Source: Hofstenia miamia (taxonomy: Eukaryota > Xenacoelomorpha > Acoela > Hofsteniidae). From it: a stretch of 64,000 nt of DNA. The DNA lies in NCBI GenBank assembly GCA_900660155.1, contig CABFPE010000080.1:631531-695530 (forward strand). The letters are read 5' to 3'. This document shows positions 13,533 to 27,644 of the stretch, one piece after another. The notes under the pieces were generated by a model. It was not told the DNA's origin, did no database searches, and saw only the letters and a program-made list of their open reading frames with translations. Numbering within the stretch: position 1 is the stretch's first letter; every line of letters starts with the position of its first letter. Both the position numbers and the translations under genes were made by a program.

Positions 13533-16500
13533 GGAATGTGCAAATGTATAATCAACAGCAGCTGGACTCAGCCCCTCGCTCTCAAAAACATACATTTATT
13601 TAGGGATACCTTTTTAAACTGATGAGTTATGTTTTTTGATGAAGTTACTAAAATTTCTAGACAATTCTAAAATATTAAAGAAATTTGCAAATGTGTTGAA
13701 CCATAGTGACGTCAGAAAAACAAAGTCAGTCGCAATTAAAAATTATATGTTGCAGCCATGTGTGTTCTGTAATATGTTTAAGTTTTTTTATTTATGCCAA
13801 TTCATAATTTTCCTTAGTTTGATTTATCTATAAATACTGAGGACTTTCAAATGCTAAATGTTTATATATATATATATATCGATTTCTTTCATCAATTACT
13901 ACGTAAATCTTTTTGTGTTGTATAATAGTAGTTTTCTATTTGATCAACGTGCAATATTGTATAATGCTATCTGTGAACAACAGTTGGTGTTGTACAAATG
14001 ATTTGTAATCAAATTCTTTTTAAATTTGGTTGCGCATGCTTTCTCTGCTTAAAGAAAACCCCGCTACTTAAAATCCCTACAATAGATTTCACGCAAAGTT
14101 CATGGTCTATATATAAAAATCCCATCTACTTGAAAAAATATATGTAAAATTTTCATCATCAAAAAATATACATTCATTTAAATGTAATACTTAGCAATAG
14201 TGTGTTGGGAAGAAAAATAGTATTTATTTATATGCTTTTATCGGCTTCAATTATAATGTTTCCACTGAACTTACTCACCAGCGGTGAACGCAGGGGGCAT
14301 GGTGGAATGCCCCCCTCCGTCAGGTTTTGAAATTTGATTTTGATTTAATAAATCAACAAATTTTTCATAAAAAATTGAAAAATTTAAAATCTAGGATCGT
14401 GAAATGAATTTTGTAGGGTCTATTTTTTCAATATTTTCAAAAAAATTCATTGGGTAATGACGAAGATGTCCCCCTCGTCAGAAAATCCTGTGTAAGCCTG
14501 GTCATCACGCCTCTCTATATTTATCAAGGAAAACAGTTTTTTAAATCAATATTTGTTCTTTTTTATGTCTCTTGAATTCTGCATTTCAAATTTCGCAAAT
14601 TGCACCACAATGTTTCAAACAATTGACAAAAAAGTAAAATTATTCAATTTTTCTGGATGTACTAATACTGCTTAAAATAAGTGTAATAAAATGTAATATA
14701 TCAAATCGGCTAACAACTCTACTTTTATACCCAAGATGTGAATTATGAGTATAATGGATTTTGCTATGAGTCTAAGATTGTCATATAACTTGAGCGATAT
14801 TACGCAAAGCTAACCTGCAACAACCTGCAACACTCAATGATTAGCATTTCTTACAAAAATAGATTGAAATCGTTGAAACGAATTTAATGATTAAGTAATA
14901 AGGAATTTAATAAATTCTGATGTTTCTTGGTGATTAGCATGGAAAGGAACAAACTCTTTGAACGTTATAAAACAATGATTTTGTTATAGAATTTAGCCAA
15001 TTTAATGTTGTTTTACACTGCGCTTTTAAAAATTAAAGAAACTTTTTTCAGAGGAAGTTCGGGCTCATCTGCGGGGATGTTACAAAAATTTTGCCTACAA
15101 AATTTATATACTTTATTGTTGAAATTAATTTGTTTTTACTCTGGGGGTTGCTAAATTCAAATATGAATGATGCAAAACGTTTGCGAGTCCACGAATCCAA
15201 TTTTGTGTCCAAAACTCTGGTTGTTAAATTAGTAACTATCATTCGGTATAGTCCTGCACCCCATTCTTTGTAAGATTGATCAAACTTGTTATATACTCTC
15301 ACTTAGTGTTATCTGCTTTCCAATGTGAGAGGAACTAGGATCAAAAATTCATAAGGTTACCATACTTTAAAGAAAAATTATATTTTTGTGTTGGAGGACA
15401 TCCTTATTTATATTCTATTCCACAATAGGGTTCACTTAATATATCTAAATTTACACGCGGTCAATTCCTGCTATCGCATTCCTACTTGAGAAGAACTCCT
15501 TCACGTTTTTATTGGGTACCTCAAGACATTTCTGTCCTTCATGATTCTAAGATAAATGTGAGTTTATGTTGATCTTTCCAATAATTAAGTTTTACCTTTT
15601 TGTTACCCAATTTATTAATTTTGGAGATGCATGAGTTGAATACGGAAAAACATATTTTACTTCAATCTTTATTATAATTAGTTTAATACTGATTGAATAC
15701 GAAGTCAATCTCAGACCATCTAGGAAAAGATCAACGCTCAAAGTCTAGTTGCAACTCTAATGTTAACAAACGTAAGATATAGTAAAGTAATGGTCAAAAT
15801 ATGTCTGTTACAAAAATATTTTTTATTTGCATTCAGTAACATTATCGCGTCAGTATAAAAGTTATCTATAAATTCGGTATAGTACGAATAAGCTCAAACA
15901 ACGAAAACACCATGTGGATGAAAATTTTAAGAAGAGAATTCGAAAGAGACTAATGGAAACTTTTCTCGATGTAATCCATGTTTAATTGGGGATAGTTTAC
16001 TGTGTCATCACCATCTCCTCGATTTGATTCTGAAAAAGATATTTGAAATGACAACATCCGAAGTATTGTAATCGGCGTGAGTATTGGTGAATGGATCCTC
16101 TCAACAGCATCTGATCGGTGCTCTGTAAAAAGTTTGAAACAAAGTGAAATTGTTACATTATTTTTGCAACTATATATTTTCTATTGTTATGACTTAGATT
16201 GTTAAATTATGTTTTTAGATAGAAGTGATCAAATAATCACTAAGTTTTTCGCTTGAATATATTTACAAGTCAGAAGTCAGCATGTCAATATTATGCCTAG
16301 TTTAAATATTATGTCATAACTATGATGAAAAACTAGCATAAAGTATATTAATGATTTTTACATTGTAAGTGCTTATATGAAAAATATAATAGTCAATAAA
16401 TTCTGCGGCTGACACTATTGTATTTACTAAAAAGTTAAGCACATGCATATGCCATAGGCCCTAATATGAATCCACAAAAGAACGACTTCTTTTAAACAAA

Positions 16501-19054
16501 ACAGTATCATATTACTATTCCAATGAATATGTTTTAAATTCCATGGGCATCAATTAGTATCAATTAAATTTTTTAAAAAACTGCTCTTGATTTGATTTGC
16601 ATTGATGTTAAATTGAACAGCAAACATGTGCCTAGGATTTTTAAATTGCTTTAGTATTTCCAAAAAAAACATATTGTTTCCATTCTTTGCCCAAAGTACC
16701 CTTGAAAATATATACAATGCATGCTTAAAAGTGAGGAAAGACGCCCCCCTTAATCCCCTTCTTGGCACCATCACTGAATATTTGTAACACATTGTAAACC
16801 TTGTTGAATAATGTTTTGTTTCGTTTGTTAGTAAATTTTAAGATCGGTCACTTCTGTAAATATATAAGAGATAAAAAAAATGCGCTTTTTATTTATGCTT
16901 TGGAATCGCTTGGAGTTCCGATTCAATTGTGTTATTGGATTAACATGTAGTAGTACTCGTACATGAATATATTTTAAGTAATTTCTCTTCATTTGATAAT
17001 CCATCTTCTGCAAAATCAATATGCTCAAATTTTCAAAGTATTTCAACGAATTTTGAGGAATATTAGCAATAAAATTTTTTACTGTACAGAGTGAGGTTGT
17101 ACATTTCAACGTACGATATTGACATCAGTCATTCTAGAACTTAGTATTTTAAAGTTGGAAAAAAAACAAGTCTGTTTTTACGATGACCTACCCTATTTTC
17201 TGAAATCTGAAATCCAATTCTAGGGGGTTGTATTTTCTAATAGATCAATCAAATAGCATTTTGAAAAATTTCCACAATTTCTTTTTCACAAAAGGATATA
17301 GGTATAACGCTTTTTGTTGAGCTGGAAAAATAATAATTTTTGCTGAAATGAAGTGAGATAAAAATTCACAAATGGTTGCATAAGACCATGGGTAGGAGTG
17401 ATTTTTTGTGTACTCAGCAAAACCAAAATTGTTGCAAAAATGTATATTTGGTTGGATGTAAAAGAAGGACCAATATGTCAAATAAGTGTTGCAATATCAA
17501 CAAAATATAACAACAAGAGTTTTGCTTATTCTAATGTTCTGTCAAACTTTTTTTATTTGTCTATCAGTTTTAGATTTTTTAATTAATAATACGCTGCTTT
17601 CAAATATGCACTAAACTTTCAATATGATAACAGATATTTCAAATGCAAAAAATGGAATATTTCCTCGAATTGTGTGCATTCTATTTTAAAGCATAGAGTA
17701 TGAAACACTCGAGGAATTGTCTATTAATACGTTTTGCATTTTTAATTATAAAAAACTACGTACGTGAGATATATTGCAGGAAACGCATTTTGCTTTGAGC
17801 AGTTGACCCATATAACACACTGTACCGATAGATAATGTTCATTAGCTAACGCTGTTTATTGATTTAAGTTGACACGAATTTATAAAAAACATTTCAGCAA
17901 GTCGGTTAAGTACACACTTATACAATTGTCCATTCGAGTATGACGTAATATATAAATTGATATAGCGTGAAAGTTTCATAAAGAATTGATAAAATTGTTA
18001 TACCATTAATTTTTATTTTTTCATGCATTTTTGAAATCAGGTTTTAAATTTGGTTAAATTTATGAATAATGTTTTGCCAAACACTAATTCTTTTACTTCT
18101 TTCCACCCTCTTCGGGTTTGAGAATTGATGTTTTATAAATGATTTAATGTAGTACATAATTGGCTTAAGCTGATTTTCACATATAATTTTTTAAATTTTT
18201 GTAGTGGAATCCACAATTTTTACACTAAAAGTTCTTAGTTTGCAATTTTTCATAATTTTGAAAAAGAACAATGTCTGTTTCATGTATAATGTACATGTAA
18301 GTATAATTATTATTTTATGATTTCATACATACATATGCACGGCTAACGAAAAATCTTTATGCATATTACTTTCACTTTATATGCTAAGATATATAAAACA
18401 AGTTTGTGACTAATATCAAACCTATTGTGTGTATATACCTGCAATTAGCATAAACCATAATGAAAAGCCGAAATTTAACCATTTGTGTAAATATTTTATC
18501 AAAAGCATATTGACATGCAACCCTGCACATCAAATTCGTAATGCTGCAAAACTAGATGAAGAAAATAGTACGAACAAAATTAATGTATACATGGAGCAAA
18601 ATAATGTTAAATATTGTTATCCAAAACGTGCCTTTACTCAATGAGTTTTAAGATGATAAGCCATTATAGCATTTGATTTGAGGGTTGAAATGTGAAGTTT
18701 TATCTTAAAATGGTATTATCTGCAGGATTTCTTTCGACAAATTCAATTTAGGTCCAGAAGTAAGATTGACATTGTTGGCAATATTCGCGTGGTAATTATG
18801 CTGTAAACACATCGTTTCTTCTAAAATATCATATTCCCATGACTTTACAGTGTAGTGAGGATAAGTTTTGCAAAAATCAGTTGTAGTTTTTCTTATTTTG
18901 TTGTAAAATGTGGTCTTGTTAAGATGTTTTATTCAGCAGAGCTAAATTGTTATAAAATTTTGGAGATTTCCTAAATAATACTTGATTTATTAGTTTTGAT
19001 GTGCAAATCAGTTCTGCGGGAAGTAGATTTAAGTCCAAAATAACATTATTGATG

Positions 19055-19056
<2 letters not shown>

Positions 19057-19085
<29 letters not shown>
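19057..19085. repeat. (TA)n microsatellite
   Basis: Uninterrupted TA dinucleotides. The adjacent sequence (19086-19130) contains an inverted repeat, GCCACA against TGTGGC. Confidence 0.95.
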
Positions 19086-19087
<2 letters not shown>

Positions 19088-20316
19088 TATTCGCCACAAG
19101 AAGTATATCTGTGGCAAAGGGTGCTTGCTGGTTACAGATAGGTCTTATCTGAGTGGATCATTTACGACACGTGCAATGATTGTACATTGGCTTATTGAGA
19201 TAAGCGATTGATCAGTGTTTGCTACTCAACTTGTTTTAATGGTCTTAACATTCATCGAACGAACTCGTAGTCACAGCCTCCTTAGTAAACTTCGTTAGTG
19301 AAATGAAGGAACTGGGACATCCTCTCAAAGCATAAGCCATTGCCTCGGTTTTCACTTTTGATCAGTCTCATCGCAATAAGCATTCTATGTGGCGCATTTT
19401 CAAATTACTACGCCTACTCAAACTCCTAATAGTTAAGGTCCAACCGAATTGTTCAAAATCCACCGTAATAGTCTTATTAGTTTTACGGTAACCCCATATA
19501 ATAAACAATAATGTATTTTTCAGCAAAAATCAATTTATATTTTAAAAACTGCTTTTTATGTCAAAATTAAGCCTTAGAAACTCTACGTTCAGCAATTGTA
19601 AAATATACTGTGATCGAGCAACGCATTATTCCAAAATGTTTCCATAGCATGGAACTCACTAGTCCAGGCTATCTTCTTCAAAACTAACATAATGAACTGG
19701 TATTCACTTCGTTGTTTTGCAAAGGGTATGGTATAGGTTGTACTGTTTGAAAACCTTTAACAGGGTTGCACGCAATGTGTCTTGAGCAACTTCTATGCAG
19801 TCCCATTAGGCAAATATTTCCTCAACAATTTTCACCAATATGATGTCCTCGGTCTCATTAAATATCCGGCTCTTGATTGCACAAAAGCTTTTTATATAGC
19901 CTACATTATTACCTACATTATATTATGTTTTTCCACACTTATAAACTAACTAGATAATTTATATGCATTCTTATGTCTCTGTTGCATGTAGATTTCATGT
20001 GCTTAGAATTAAATGGTGATATTCATTTTAATTGTTATGGCATTTGTTGAGAAAATTCAGTTTTACGAGCAACACATAATTGCTCTATTGCTATGGATCT
20101 TTGATGTAGAGAATCAAATTCTCTCACTTGTGTCACAACTGTTGCTCTAATATTATATATTTGTGAGCTCAACATATCATATTTTACATTACATACGAAT
20201 GGTAATATTTTTTATTGTTTTTTGTCTGTCAGTTTTCATATAAAACCTAGCTTAAAACTCATGAACTTCAAAGACCCTCTTTAGTCTATTGCATACTGGA
20301 AGATTCCTGTATAGGT

Positions 20317-20590
20317 TTTTTTAACCTTAAGCAGCCTGAGAATTATTGAAAATGTTTCATGATCTTTTGTGAAATTCTTTAAACGCTTATATTTCAAAAA
20401 CTAATGAGGCTATCCAAAATTTGACTGAAATCATATAGAAGAGTGTCCCTTCTTTCAAATTTGCGCTTAAACTGCGACCTGGTGCTTACCCTATGCTTTG
20501 CGTCCAGCACGCTTCAATGGATTTCAAATGTCTGTATCTACAAATCAAGAAATACTAAAAGTTCGTAGTTTATCCAATGAGTTTTGGGTT
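20317..20590 (+). repeat. dispersed repeat family, copy 2
   Basis: The longest clear copy: 'aaccttaagcagcctgag', then 'tttcatgatctttt', then 'ctaatgaggctatcc', 'cacgcttcaatgg' and 'aaatcaagaaatac'. These blocks match the copy at 11487 and, in part, those at 24226, 30650 and 38575. Confidence 0.65.
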
Positions 20591-21336
20591 TGGATAGAAT
20601 TTACAAATTTCATAATAATTTAAATTTTCAATGAACGTTAGTTCATCTTTTCACGTACTTTTAGCACATAACTAGACTTTATTGCAGATTTTCATTCAAG
20701 CACGTTTAGATTTCCAAATTCGTTAATAGTTTTGGAGAAAATGTTTATATTGTGACGTTTAAGTAGACTCCAGGTTGTTTATAAGATAAATTATTGTAAT
20801 TTATGCTCCTTTAGAAATATATGATTGAAATGATTCTGCTGTCCTCTAAAATGTTGTGGTAATAAAATAATTCTTAAACAATTCGTTTACATAAAATGTT
20901 TGATTCTCTCTTAAATAAATCTGTAAATTCACTATATAATGTAAAATCGATTATTAAATGCACAGTTGAATGATTACATAAGAGATTTTTCTGGCATCTA
21001 AATACAAAGAATACCAGTCCAAGAATCTCTAAACGGTCATTTGAATTCGTTATCACTGTAAAACAAATTGTAAAGCAGGGAGTGGCAACCAAATTATAAG
21101 TACATCACATTCAAATAAAAGTGGAACATATCATTTTGACATATTTCAATATTAATTATATAATAGAGATGGACATAGGCTGGGCTTGACCGAGTTGTGC
21201 CTCGTGTGGTGGTCTTGAGACGAGGGGTTGAAGATCATTTTGTGCAAAAGCGCAATTCAAATGCAGTGATTGCATCATAATAAATGAACAACGTAGTGAA
21301 AAGGTGAGAAACTTTCATCACATTGTGAAATTTTAC

Positions 21337-21339
<3 letters not shown>

Positions 21340-21377
<38 letters not shown>
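21340..21377. repeat. (TA)n microsatellite
   Basis: About 19 TA units in an AT-rich surrounding. Confidence 0.95.
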
Positions 21378-21378
<1 letters not shown>

Positions 21379-22510
21379 TTATATACTCTTCTATGTCTTA
21401 GCTTAAGTTTTCCTATTTCACTGTTTAAATTTTATTATAGGTTCCTAACACACCCAATTTGAAAAAAAATTATTTTAAGGATCATAAATGAGTAGAGGCG
21501 AATTAGGGTGGTATCTAAAGCGTCATATCCCGAGCTTGTGCCAAAATATTTCCTCCAAGTCTATCTTTGATTATCACTCCAACCACAAGTCTAATTGACA
21601 TTAACCAAATTAATTTCTTTTCGAATGTTTGGAATTCATACAAGCAAGTGACTAGCATAATTAAACTCATTTCAGCCATAACTTCACAGTCATAAAATTA
21701 ATTGACTAAAGAAATTTCATTGAATTCACAAAAAGACTAGAAAATTTAAAATTTGGATTAGAAATATTTTTTTAGAGATTATCTCTGCATACGTCAGTCA
21801 AAACCCGTAAGATGATTTTTCGAAACTACTCAAATTTATTGTGAAAATACACTTAAAATTTATATCCACGAATCTTCTTGATTATGATAATAAATTGAAT
21901 TGCTACAGACTTTTTTATGAAACCAGTGTAATGGTAATATTAAAATTTTCCAATAATGTTATAATTAATAATTCATAAAATAATTTAGTCAAACCTTGAT
22001 AGCCAAAATATCTCAAAGAATAATTTATGTCTTTCTGCGAAGCATGATACTTTTAATAACGCATTTAGAACTCAAATGGGACACATTTTTAAACTTTTTT
22101 ATTCCTTCTATAAATAAGTATCAAAATTTCACACAAACATTTTTCAAAATTTTAACAAACGATTTTCTAAAAATTTTTACCAAGTAAATCCTTGTATTCT
22201 GCATAAAATGAAATGATGAAGCAACTTGTTTGATCATTTTCTCATGAACCACTTTTGGTGCCCACAGGAACCAAGGAACTGTGATTGTATTTTTCCGTTT
22301 CCGAAATTGGTTTTTACCTACATATACAAAGACAGTAGAACACAGACTTTGCATTGGCTGTAATTTCCAAGAACAAAGGGCTTAATAAATGTTTCCCAAA
22401 TGTTCATAAACTGTACAGGAAAGTTTGTAAATCCAATGCAGCCAAAGTAGATCTCGGCGAATTACATGTGCCTGTAGAATTCACATTTGCTGCAGGTTTG
22501 TGACTAAACT

Positions 22511-22714
22511 CTGTCCCAGTTAATAAGTAAAGTTTTATATCAATAATTGGGGTTTTATTATAGCATAAATACCATGGTTTTGGCTTGAAATAGATAGTCT
22601 AGAATCTTGTGCACATTATAAAAAAAATGAAAATCAAAACTTGAAAACTGAAAAGACCATGTATATTTAAAAAAAGATATAAATTTAAACCGCTTTACTT
22701 ATAACCTGGGACAG
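22511..22714. mobile_element. 204-bp inverted-repeat element (MITE-like)
   Basis: The left end reads CTGTCCCAGTTAATAAGTAA and the right end is its near-perfect inverted complement (CTGTCCCAG, TTATAAGTAAAG when reversed). The arms continue into a second matched block (TTTATATC on the left, AATTTATATC on the right after reversal). The core of about 130 bp is AT-rich and non-coding. No clear target-site duplication, so the superfamily cannot be assigned. Confidence 0.7.
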
Positions 22715-25700
22715 ATTTTAATATTATATATATTATTTCTCTATCTTTCTCGATAATCAATTACAGAATAGGCACTTACACTCGTTACACTTGAGAGATT
22801 GCTTAAAATAGTTTATCGCTGAGCGAATTAATAAACCTTTCAATTAGCTAACAACTAAGGCAATGCTGAATTTATTGAAGACATTCAGATGAATTCTTAA
22901 GAATATAACATTATAAGGATAGTGGCACTTGCCCATCCGTGATTATTTTAGATACACATACATCAGAATTACCGTTGATCAGGATTTAAATATCGATATC
23001 TGATCCATGGATATACACTGTCGATGTAGCAGAAAGTATCTTATATGGATATCCATTGATCGCTTTGAATTAAAAATACAGAGTAACAGATAAATATATT
23101 CATTCTTATTGTAAAACAGCATAATATTTACAACCATTTTCTCAATTGGATTGGATATGTATGGGAAAATAATCGATCCACGGTAAACCTGGCAGATATC
23201 ATAAGATTCGAGTTTCTTCTCTCAATATTATTTTAAGAGCAATGAATGTCTTCATAATATATATTTATCGTAGAAAATTCCATTGATAAACAAATTTTTG
23301 ACATGAAAAAGAATTCCTGGAATTATTTTTGATTATTTCTTTATTATTTTGATTCTCTGTTAATCATACATGTAACAATGGACAACTGTGACGATCTCGC
23401 ATTATGCAAGGGAACAATGAATCACGGTAAATTTCAATTTTGGCTCTTTCTGTAATGAGATTTGATGAATAAGCAGCTTTCTTTTACTGATATTTTTAGT
23501 ATCTTCAGACAAATTGTACTGCCCATTGGAATCCAAAGCTGCCCACTAGCATTGTTATGAGCATATTTAGTGGTTTTGCACTCTTTTAAACCTCACAGAT
23601 GTGGCATGAATCAGAGCTATGGAGTGAAGGTACATACAGGCTCATGAAGTCCAATGAAGCGTCGCGGACTGTAAGAAATAATATGTATAACCCCAGCAAT
23701 GTCTAAAAGGAATTTTTTCTAGAATTTTCAATTTTAATATATATTGTCCTGTAACACTCTTATCAGTAAATGTGCTGTCTAATTTTACACGTTGTTGCCT
23801 TAGAAACAATTTATGAAATGTGTTTTTAAAATATCAATCTCCTTTGGTATGCAGTGGCACATATTGAAAAATATTCGAATTTACTAAGTAACCCCACTAG
23901 TTACTTAAATGCTCGAGAATTGCTTGTGAACAAAGTAATCGAAGGTCTTAATAAAAAATTTCGCAACAAGACCATGCACTAATGTAACTCTAGGTCTTTT
24001 AACACGAGAAGATAAATAATTTTGGGCTTAACATTTTTGACGGATTGTAAGTATGCATTGCCATAGCTATGATGCACAAGAATGGGATGGGGGGTTGAGG
24101 TCAATGTTGCGAAGTGTCACACCATACCACATACCCCGATTTTGTTATAGGCCTATTTCATTTTGCAGCCAATTATACAGTATTTTTCATCCCCAAAAAC
24201 GTAATTGATATACACATAATTTTATTTTTAACCCTTATTCTTCTGCGATTTTCAATATCTGTGATGGCTTCCCCAAATATTGTTTAAGCGCTTCTAACTC
24301 ACGAACTAATGGAGACACCACGGACGCTAATTTGAATATTTTTACAAAATTCGGATTTCCCATTGAAAAAAAAATCATATTTGCATGTAATTTCAGCATA
24401 AGCACATGTTATAGCACATATCTTCATCATAATTGTGTCTATGCAAAAGGCTTTCAATATTTCTTAACAAGGTTCGATAAAAATGTGTTTTCATAACATG
24501 CTATAATTTATCCAATATAATTCTGAATTTTGAAGTTTCCTATGTATTTTTGTTATAAGAATCCAAATTTACTAAAGTAGGTTTACAGTCATTTGCAAAT
24601 TGTTTTGCTGAAGCTATTAAATATAGATTCACAATGCAATTTCTATTTCTTTATGCAGCATAATAGAGTTTCTCCTAAAAATATTTAATAAAAGTGGGTT
24701 AACTCCTTATGATGATTTAAATTTTATGGAATATCTCTTAAGATTATCTATTAATTAAATTGACTTATTTGAAACTATAAGTGTCTGAAGATGGGTATAC
24801 AAAAATGTGGGATAGCTAGGAGTCTACACACAATAAACTACAATTTTCACTAAATGAAATACATTTATTTCAGTTTTAGTAGTTGTTTGTGTAAGACCTG
24901 AAAATTCTCGTCTGTAGATTAATATTTAACTTAATTTTACTCTATGCCGCAGTATATGACAAGTGATTCACTAAGAAATACGTTTTTGACATCGATTACA
25001 GTTAATCTCTTGTTAACTTGGCTCAATTATAAATTGAGATTTGGTGAATAGATGAGTTGGCTCGGTGAATCACATCAATTATGCCCAATGCGTTGTTTTG
25101 AAAATCTTTGAGTTTGATAGCAAGTAAGAGAACGCTATTCAGCTCATTAATTGGAAATATTGTCATAATATATGGCACAAATGAGGTACATTACAAAATA
25201 TATAACTAACTAAAGTTCAAAGCTTATTCCATTGCCATATTAGCTAACATTTTTATGTTCTTTACAAGATTTTAAAAACTAAACAAATGTGAATACCAGG
25301 GATGAATTCAACGCGATTGCCAAAAGATTGTTCTACAGAGTGGCAATATGAGTTTAAAATGGACTCATAACAGACCCAATCCAACCTGAAATAAAAATTT
25401 CAATTAGCAAAATTTAACGTCATGGATCTCTCTCCAATCAAATTATGATTATGCAGTTGCTTTATGATAGGATAAACAAAGTCATTCATTAGTATTAGTT
25501 TGACAAGTATTGCTTAATACCAGCAAGTTTTTGATCAATCACCCCAACTCGATCCTACAATTTGATATCCGAACTTGGCCCAAATACATGATCTCAATTT
25601 CTAGATTGTTAGAGTCATAGTGATTAAAGTAGGCCTTAAGTTTTTTGAAGTCAAGGTATATATTTGCAAAAAAAATACGAATTTAAATAGTAATTGTATG

Positions 25701-26832
25701 TTAAGAAAATCTTAATCAAATCGTATAGGAGTCATATAATGATATATAATATACTTTCTCTATCCAAGAAAAACTTCATGACTTTCTCTTCTAAATTTTA
25801 GTAAAACAATTTAGTTTACAACAACTAATGTCTTGAGAAAGTAGGATAGAGTCGCTAATATTGCAACAAGGTAACGGATTGAATTGGTATGATCTGTAAA
25901 TTTGGTTAAAATTAAATTGTGTTATTAGTAAAAGAAACATCAAAAGACAAGCTACACTCATCGTTTGAGGCCTTTTTCCAAATATTTTTAGGAAATTGTA
26001 TGTCTTAAGCGCATTTTTTTCAAAAACAATTTCAATTTTTTTATAAATACTAACCATTTCAATAATATTTAAATTAAAGGCAGAAAATTGTTTTTTATGG
26101 TAGCTTGAGAAGAAGCTTCGAAAAAATTGGTTCTTCATTATGTTAATCATATAATTAGAATTGAATTTTCTGAGTTCTTTCACCTTAAACAGTCTAGTCT
26201 CTAATTACAGCGACAAAACATTTCCCGAATTTATTAAAATATTTATGTAAGTCAATTTTGAAATTTCGAAGTCGTAAGGCTTGGAGATATATTTTAGTAA
26301 GCGTGCTGAAAATGTATTTTTGTGCCTAAGTATTAAATATTTTTCATTGGAAATTCCGATTTTTTAAAAATATTATGAATATTATTTAAAATTTATGTTC
26401 AGGAAAATATAAGGTTGAAAGACCAACATAATCTTTAACTGATATATAGATAGACCAGAGTTGGAACCGGCTGCCAAAAATACAACTTCACGCCCAGTTT
26501 CCTTGATTAAAATATATCTTATTGTTTTCCATTAAATATTCATTGAATGAGTGGCACTAGTATTTAAAAATGTTTAGCATAAAGGAATTGAGATGTTCAA
26601 TATAGTTTATATATTGGCAAATATATATATATATATATATATATAATATGCTGCATCGTACTGCATGGAGGAATTTTATCAGACTATGCTTTTCATTCCT
26701 GATAATATCCTTTCATCAATTTTGATTTTGCGGTTCATTTTTATGCATTTATGTTTTTATCAGAATTTTGAGTACAATGTTCGTTAATATAATAGGGTTC
26801 CTTTCAAACAAAAAGACAAAACAATTAAGTAC
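22715..26832. other. non-coding stretch
   Basis: Holds a dispersed-repeat copy (24226-24480) and a (TA)n tract (26619-26644). A 130-codon minus-strand open frame at 25791-26183 is low-complexity and AT-driven without a motif, so I do not call it a gene. Confidence 0.45.
24226..24480 (+). repeat. dispersed repeat family, copy 3
   Basis: Shares 'tctgtgatggcttccc', 'ttaagcgcttctaactcac' and 'gaactaatgg' blocks with the copies at 20317 and 38575. Confidence 0.55.
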
Positions 26833-26934
26833 TTTTTCGAAACTAAATGACGAAATATTCTGGTTATTTTTCGAAACAAAATAACGAAACATTTTGGTTA
26901 ATTTTCGTTACAAAACCACGAAACAATAAGGTAC
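26833..26934. repeat. minisatellite, three units of 34-35 bp
   Basis: Three tandem units each carry TTTTCGAAAC or TTTTCGTTAC, then a ACGAAA block, then TGGTTA or AAGGTA. The CGAAA/TTTCG motif continues in inverted sense just downstream (26950-26990), so the array may have started as a small inverted-repeat element. Confidence 0.7.
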
Positions 26935-27644
26935 CATTGTTGCCTAAGTGTTTCGTTAATTTGTGACCACTAGTTTCGTTGATGTCACCTAAATTTGTTA
27001 TTGGAGTTCACGGAATTAGCTAGTTATTAATGGAGAAACCAGATAGAATACTCATTTGCTCCAAGCTCATGATGATTATTTTCGACCGCATAATATAAAG
27101 TACCATAAATTAAATAAATGTTACCAATACTAATTAATCATCATTTCGGTTTACAATTCCAAAGAAAAAATGCATGTTGGCATAGTTACATGGCGTTGAT
27201 GCCAATATCAATAGTAGCGTTCTAATTTCAAATTCTATTAGCCTAATTATACTCAAAGCGTGCAAATATTTCTGGAAATGATTATTTTCAAATGAGAAAG
27301 TTTTCGTTTACTTTTCAGACATTTGTTTAAGAGTTAATTTATCAACAACAGATGCACAATTTTAATGAAAATATCTGCTATACGTTTATCATATTCCGTC
27401 ATCTGTTCATTTTCCATTCCAGTTACCTTTAACCCTTTCTGGTGCGGACTAGCATTCGGAGTGTATGAGGGTCGTTACTAATTAGAGTTATATCTAATAT
27501 AGACGACAAACTTTATGACAAGAATTGCGCCAACTGGTGGCACAAAGTTATCCAAATGCAAATTTAAAAATATAATCTTTTCAATGCAAAACTATAACAA
27601 ACTTAAAAAAGCAAAAAGTCAATATATATATATATATATATATA

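Larger units (their letters stand above)
13533..22510. other. long non-coding stretch
   Basis: Holds (TA)n tracts at 13862-13880, 19057-19085 and 21340-21377, a dispersed-repeat copy at 20317-20590, and a slightly GC-richer unidentified block at 19090-19460 that lies directly beside a (TA)n tract. I found no gene. The short open frames (60-93 codons) have no motif or splice context. Confidence 0.45.

Noticed and set aside
15048-15302. 84-codon minus-strand frame with a coding look (KEWGAGLYRMIVTNLTTR)
   Set aside because: No conserved motif that would place it in a gene or element family, the opposite strand is also open, and no splice context was seen.
23599-23670. 72-nt + strand segment between cctcacag and gtaaga, open in one frame
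   Set aside because: No partner exon, no recognisable residues, and such short splice-bounded frames are expected by chance.
25791-26183. 130-codon minus-strand frame with one hydrophobic segment
   Set aside because: Composition is driven by AT-rich codons (F, I, N, K), with no ATG at the first position, no signal peptide and no family pattern.
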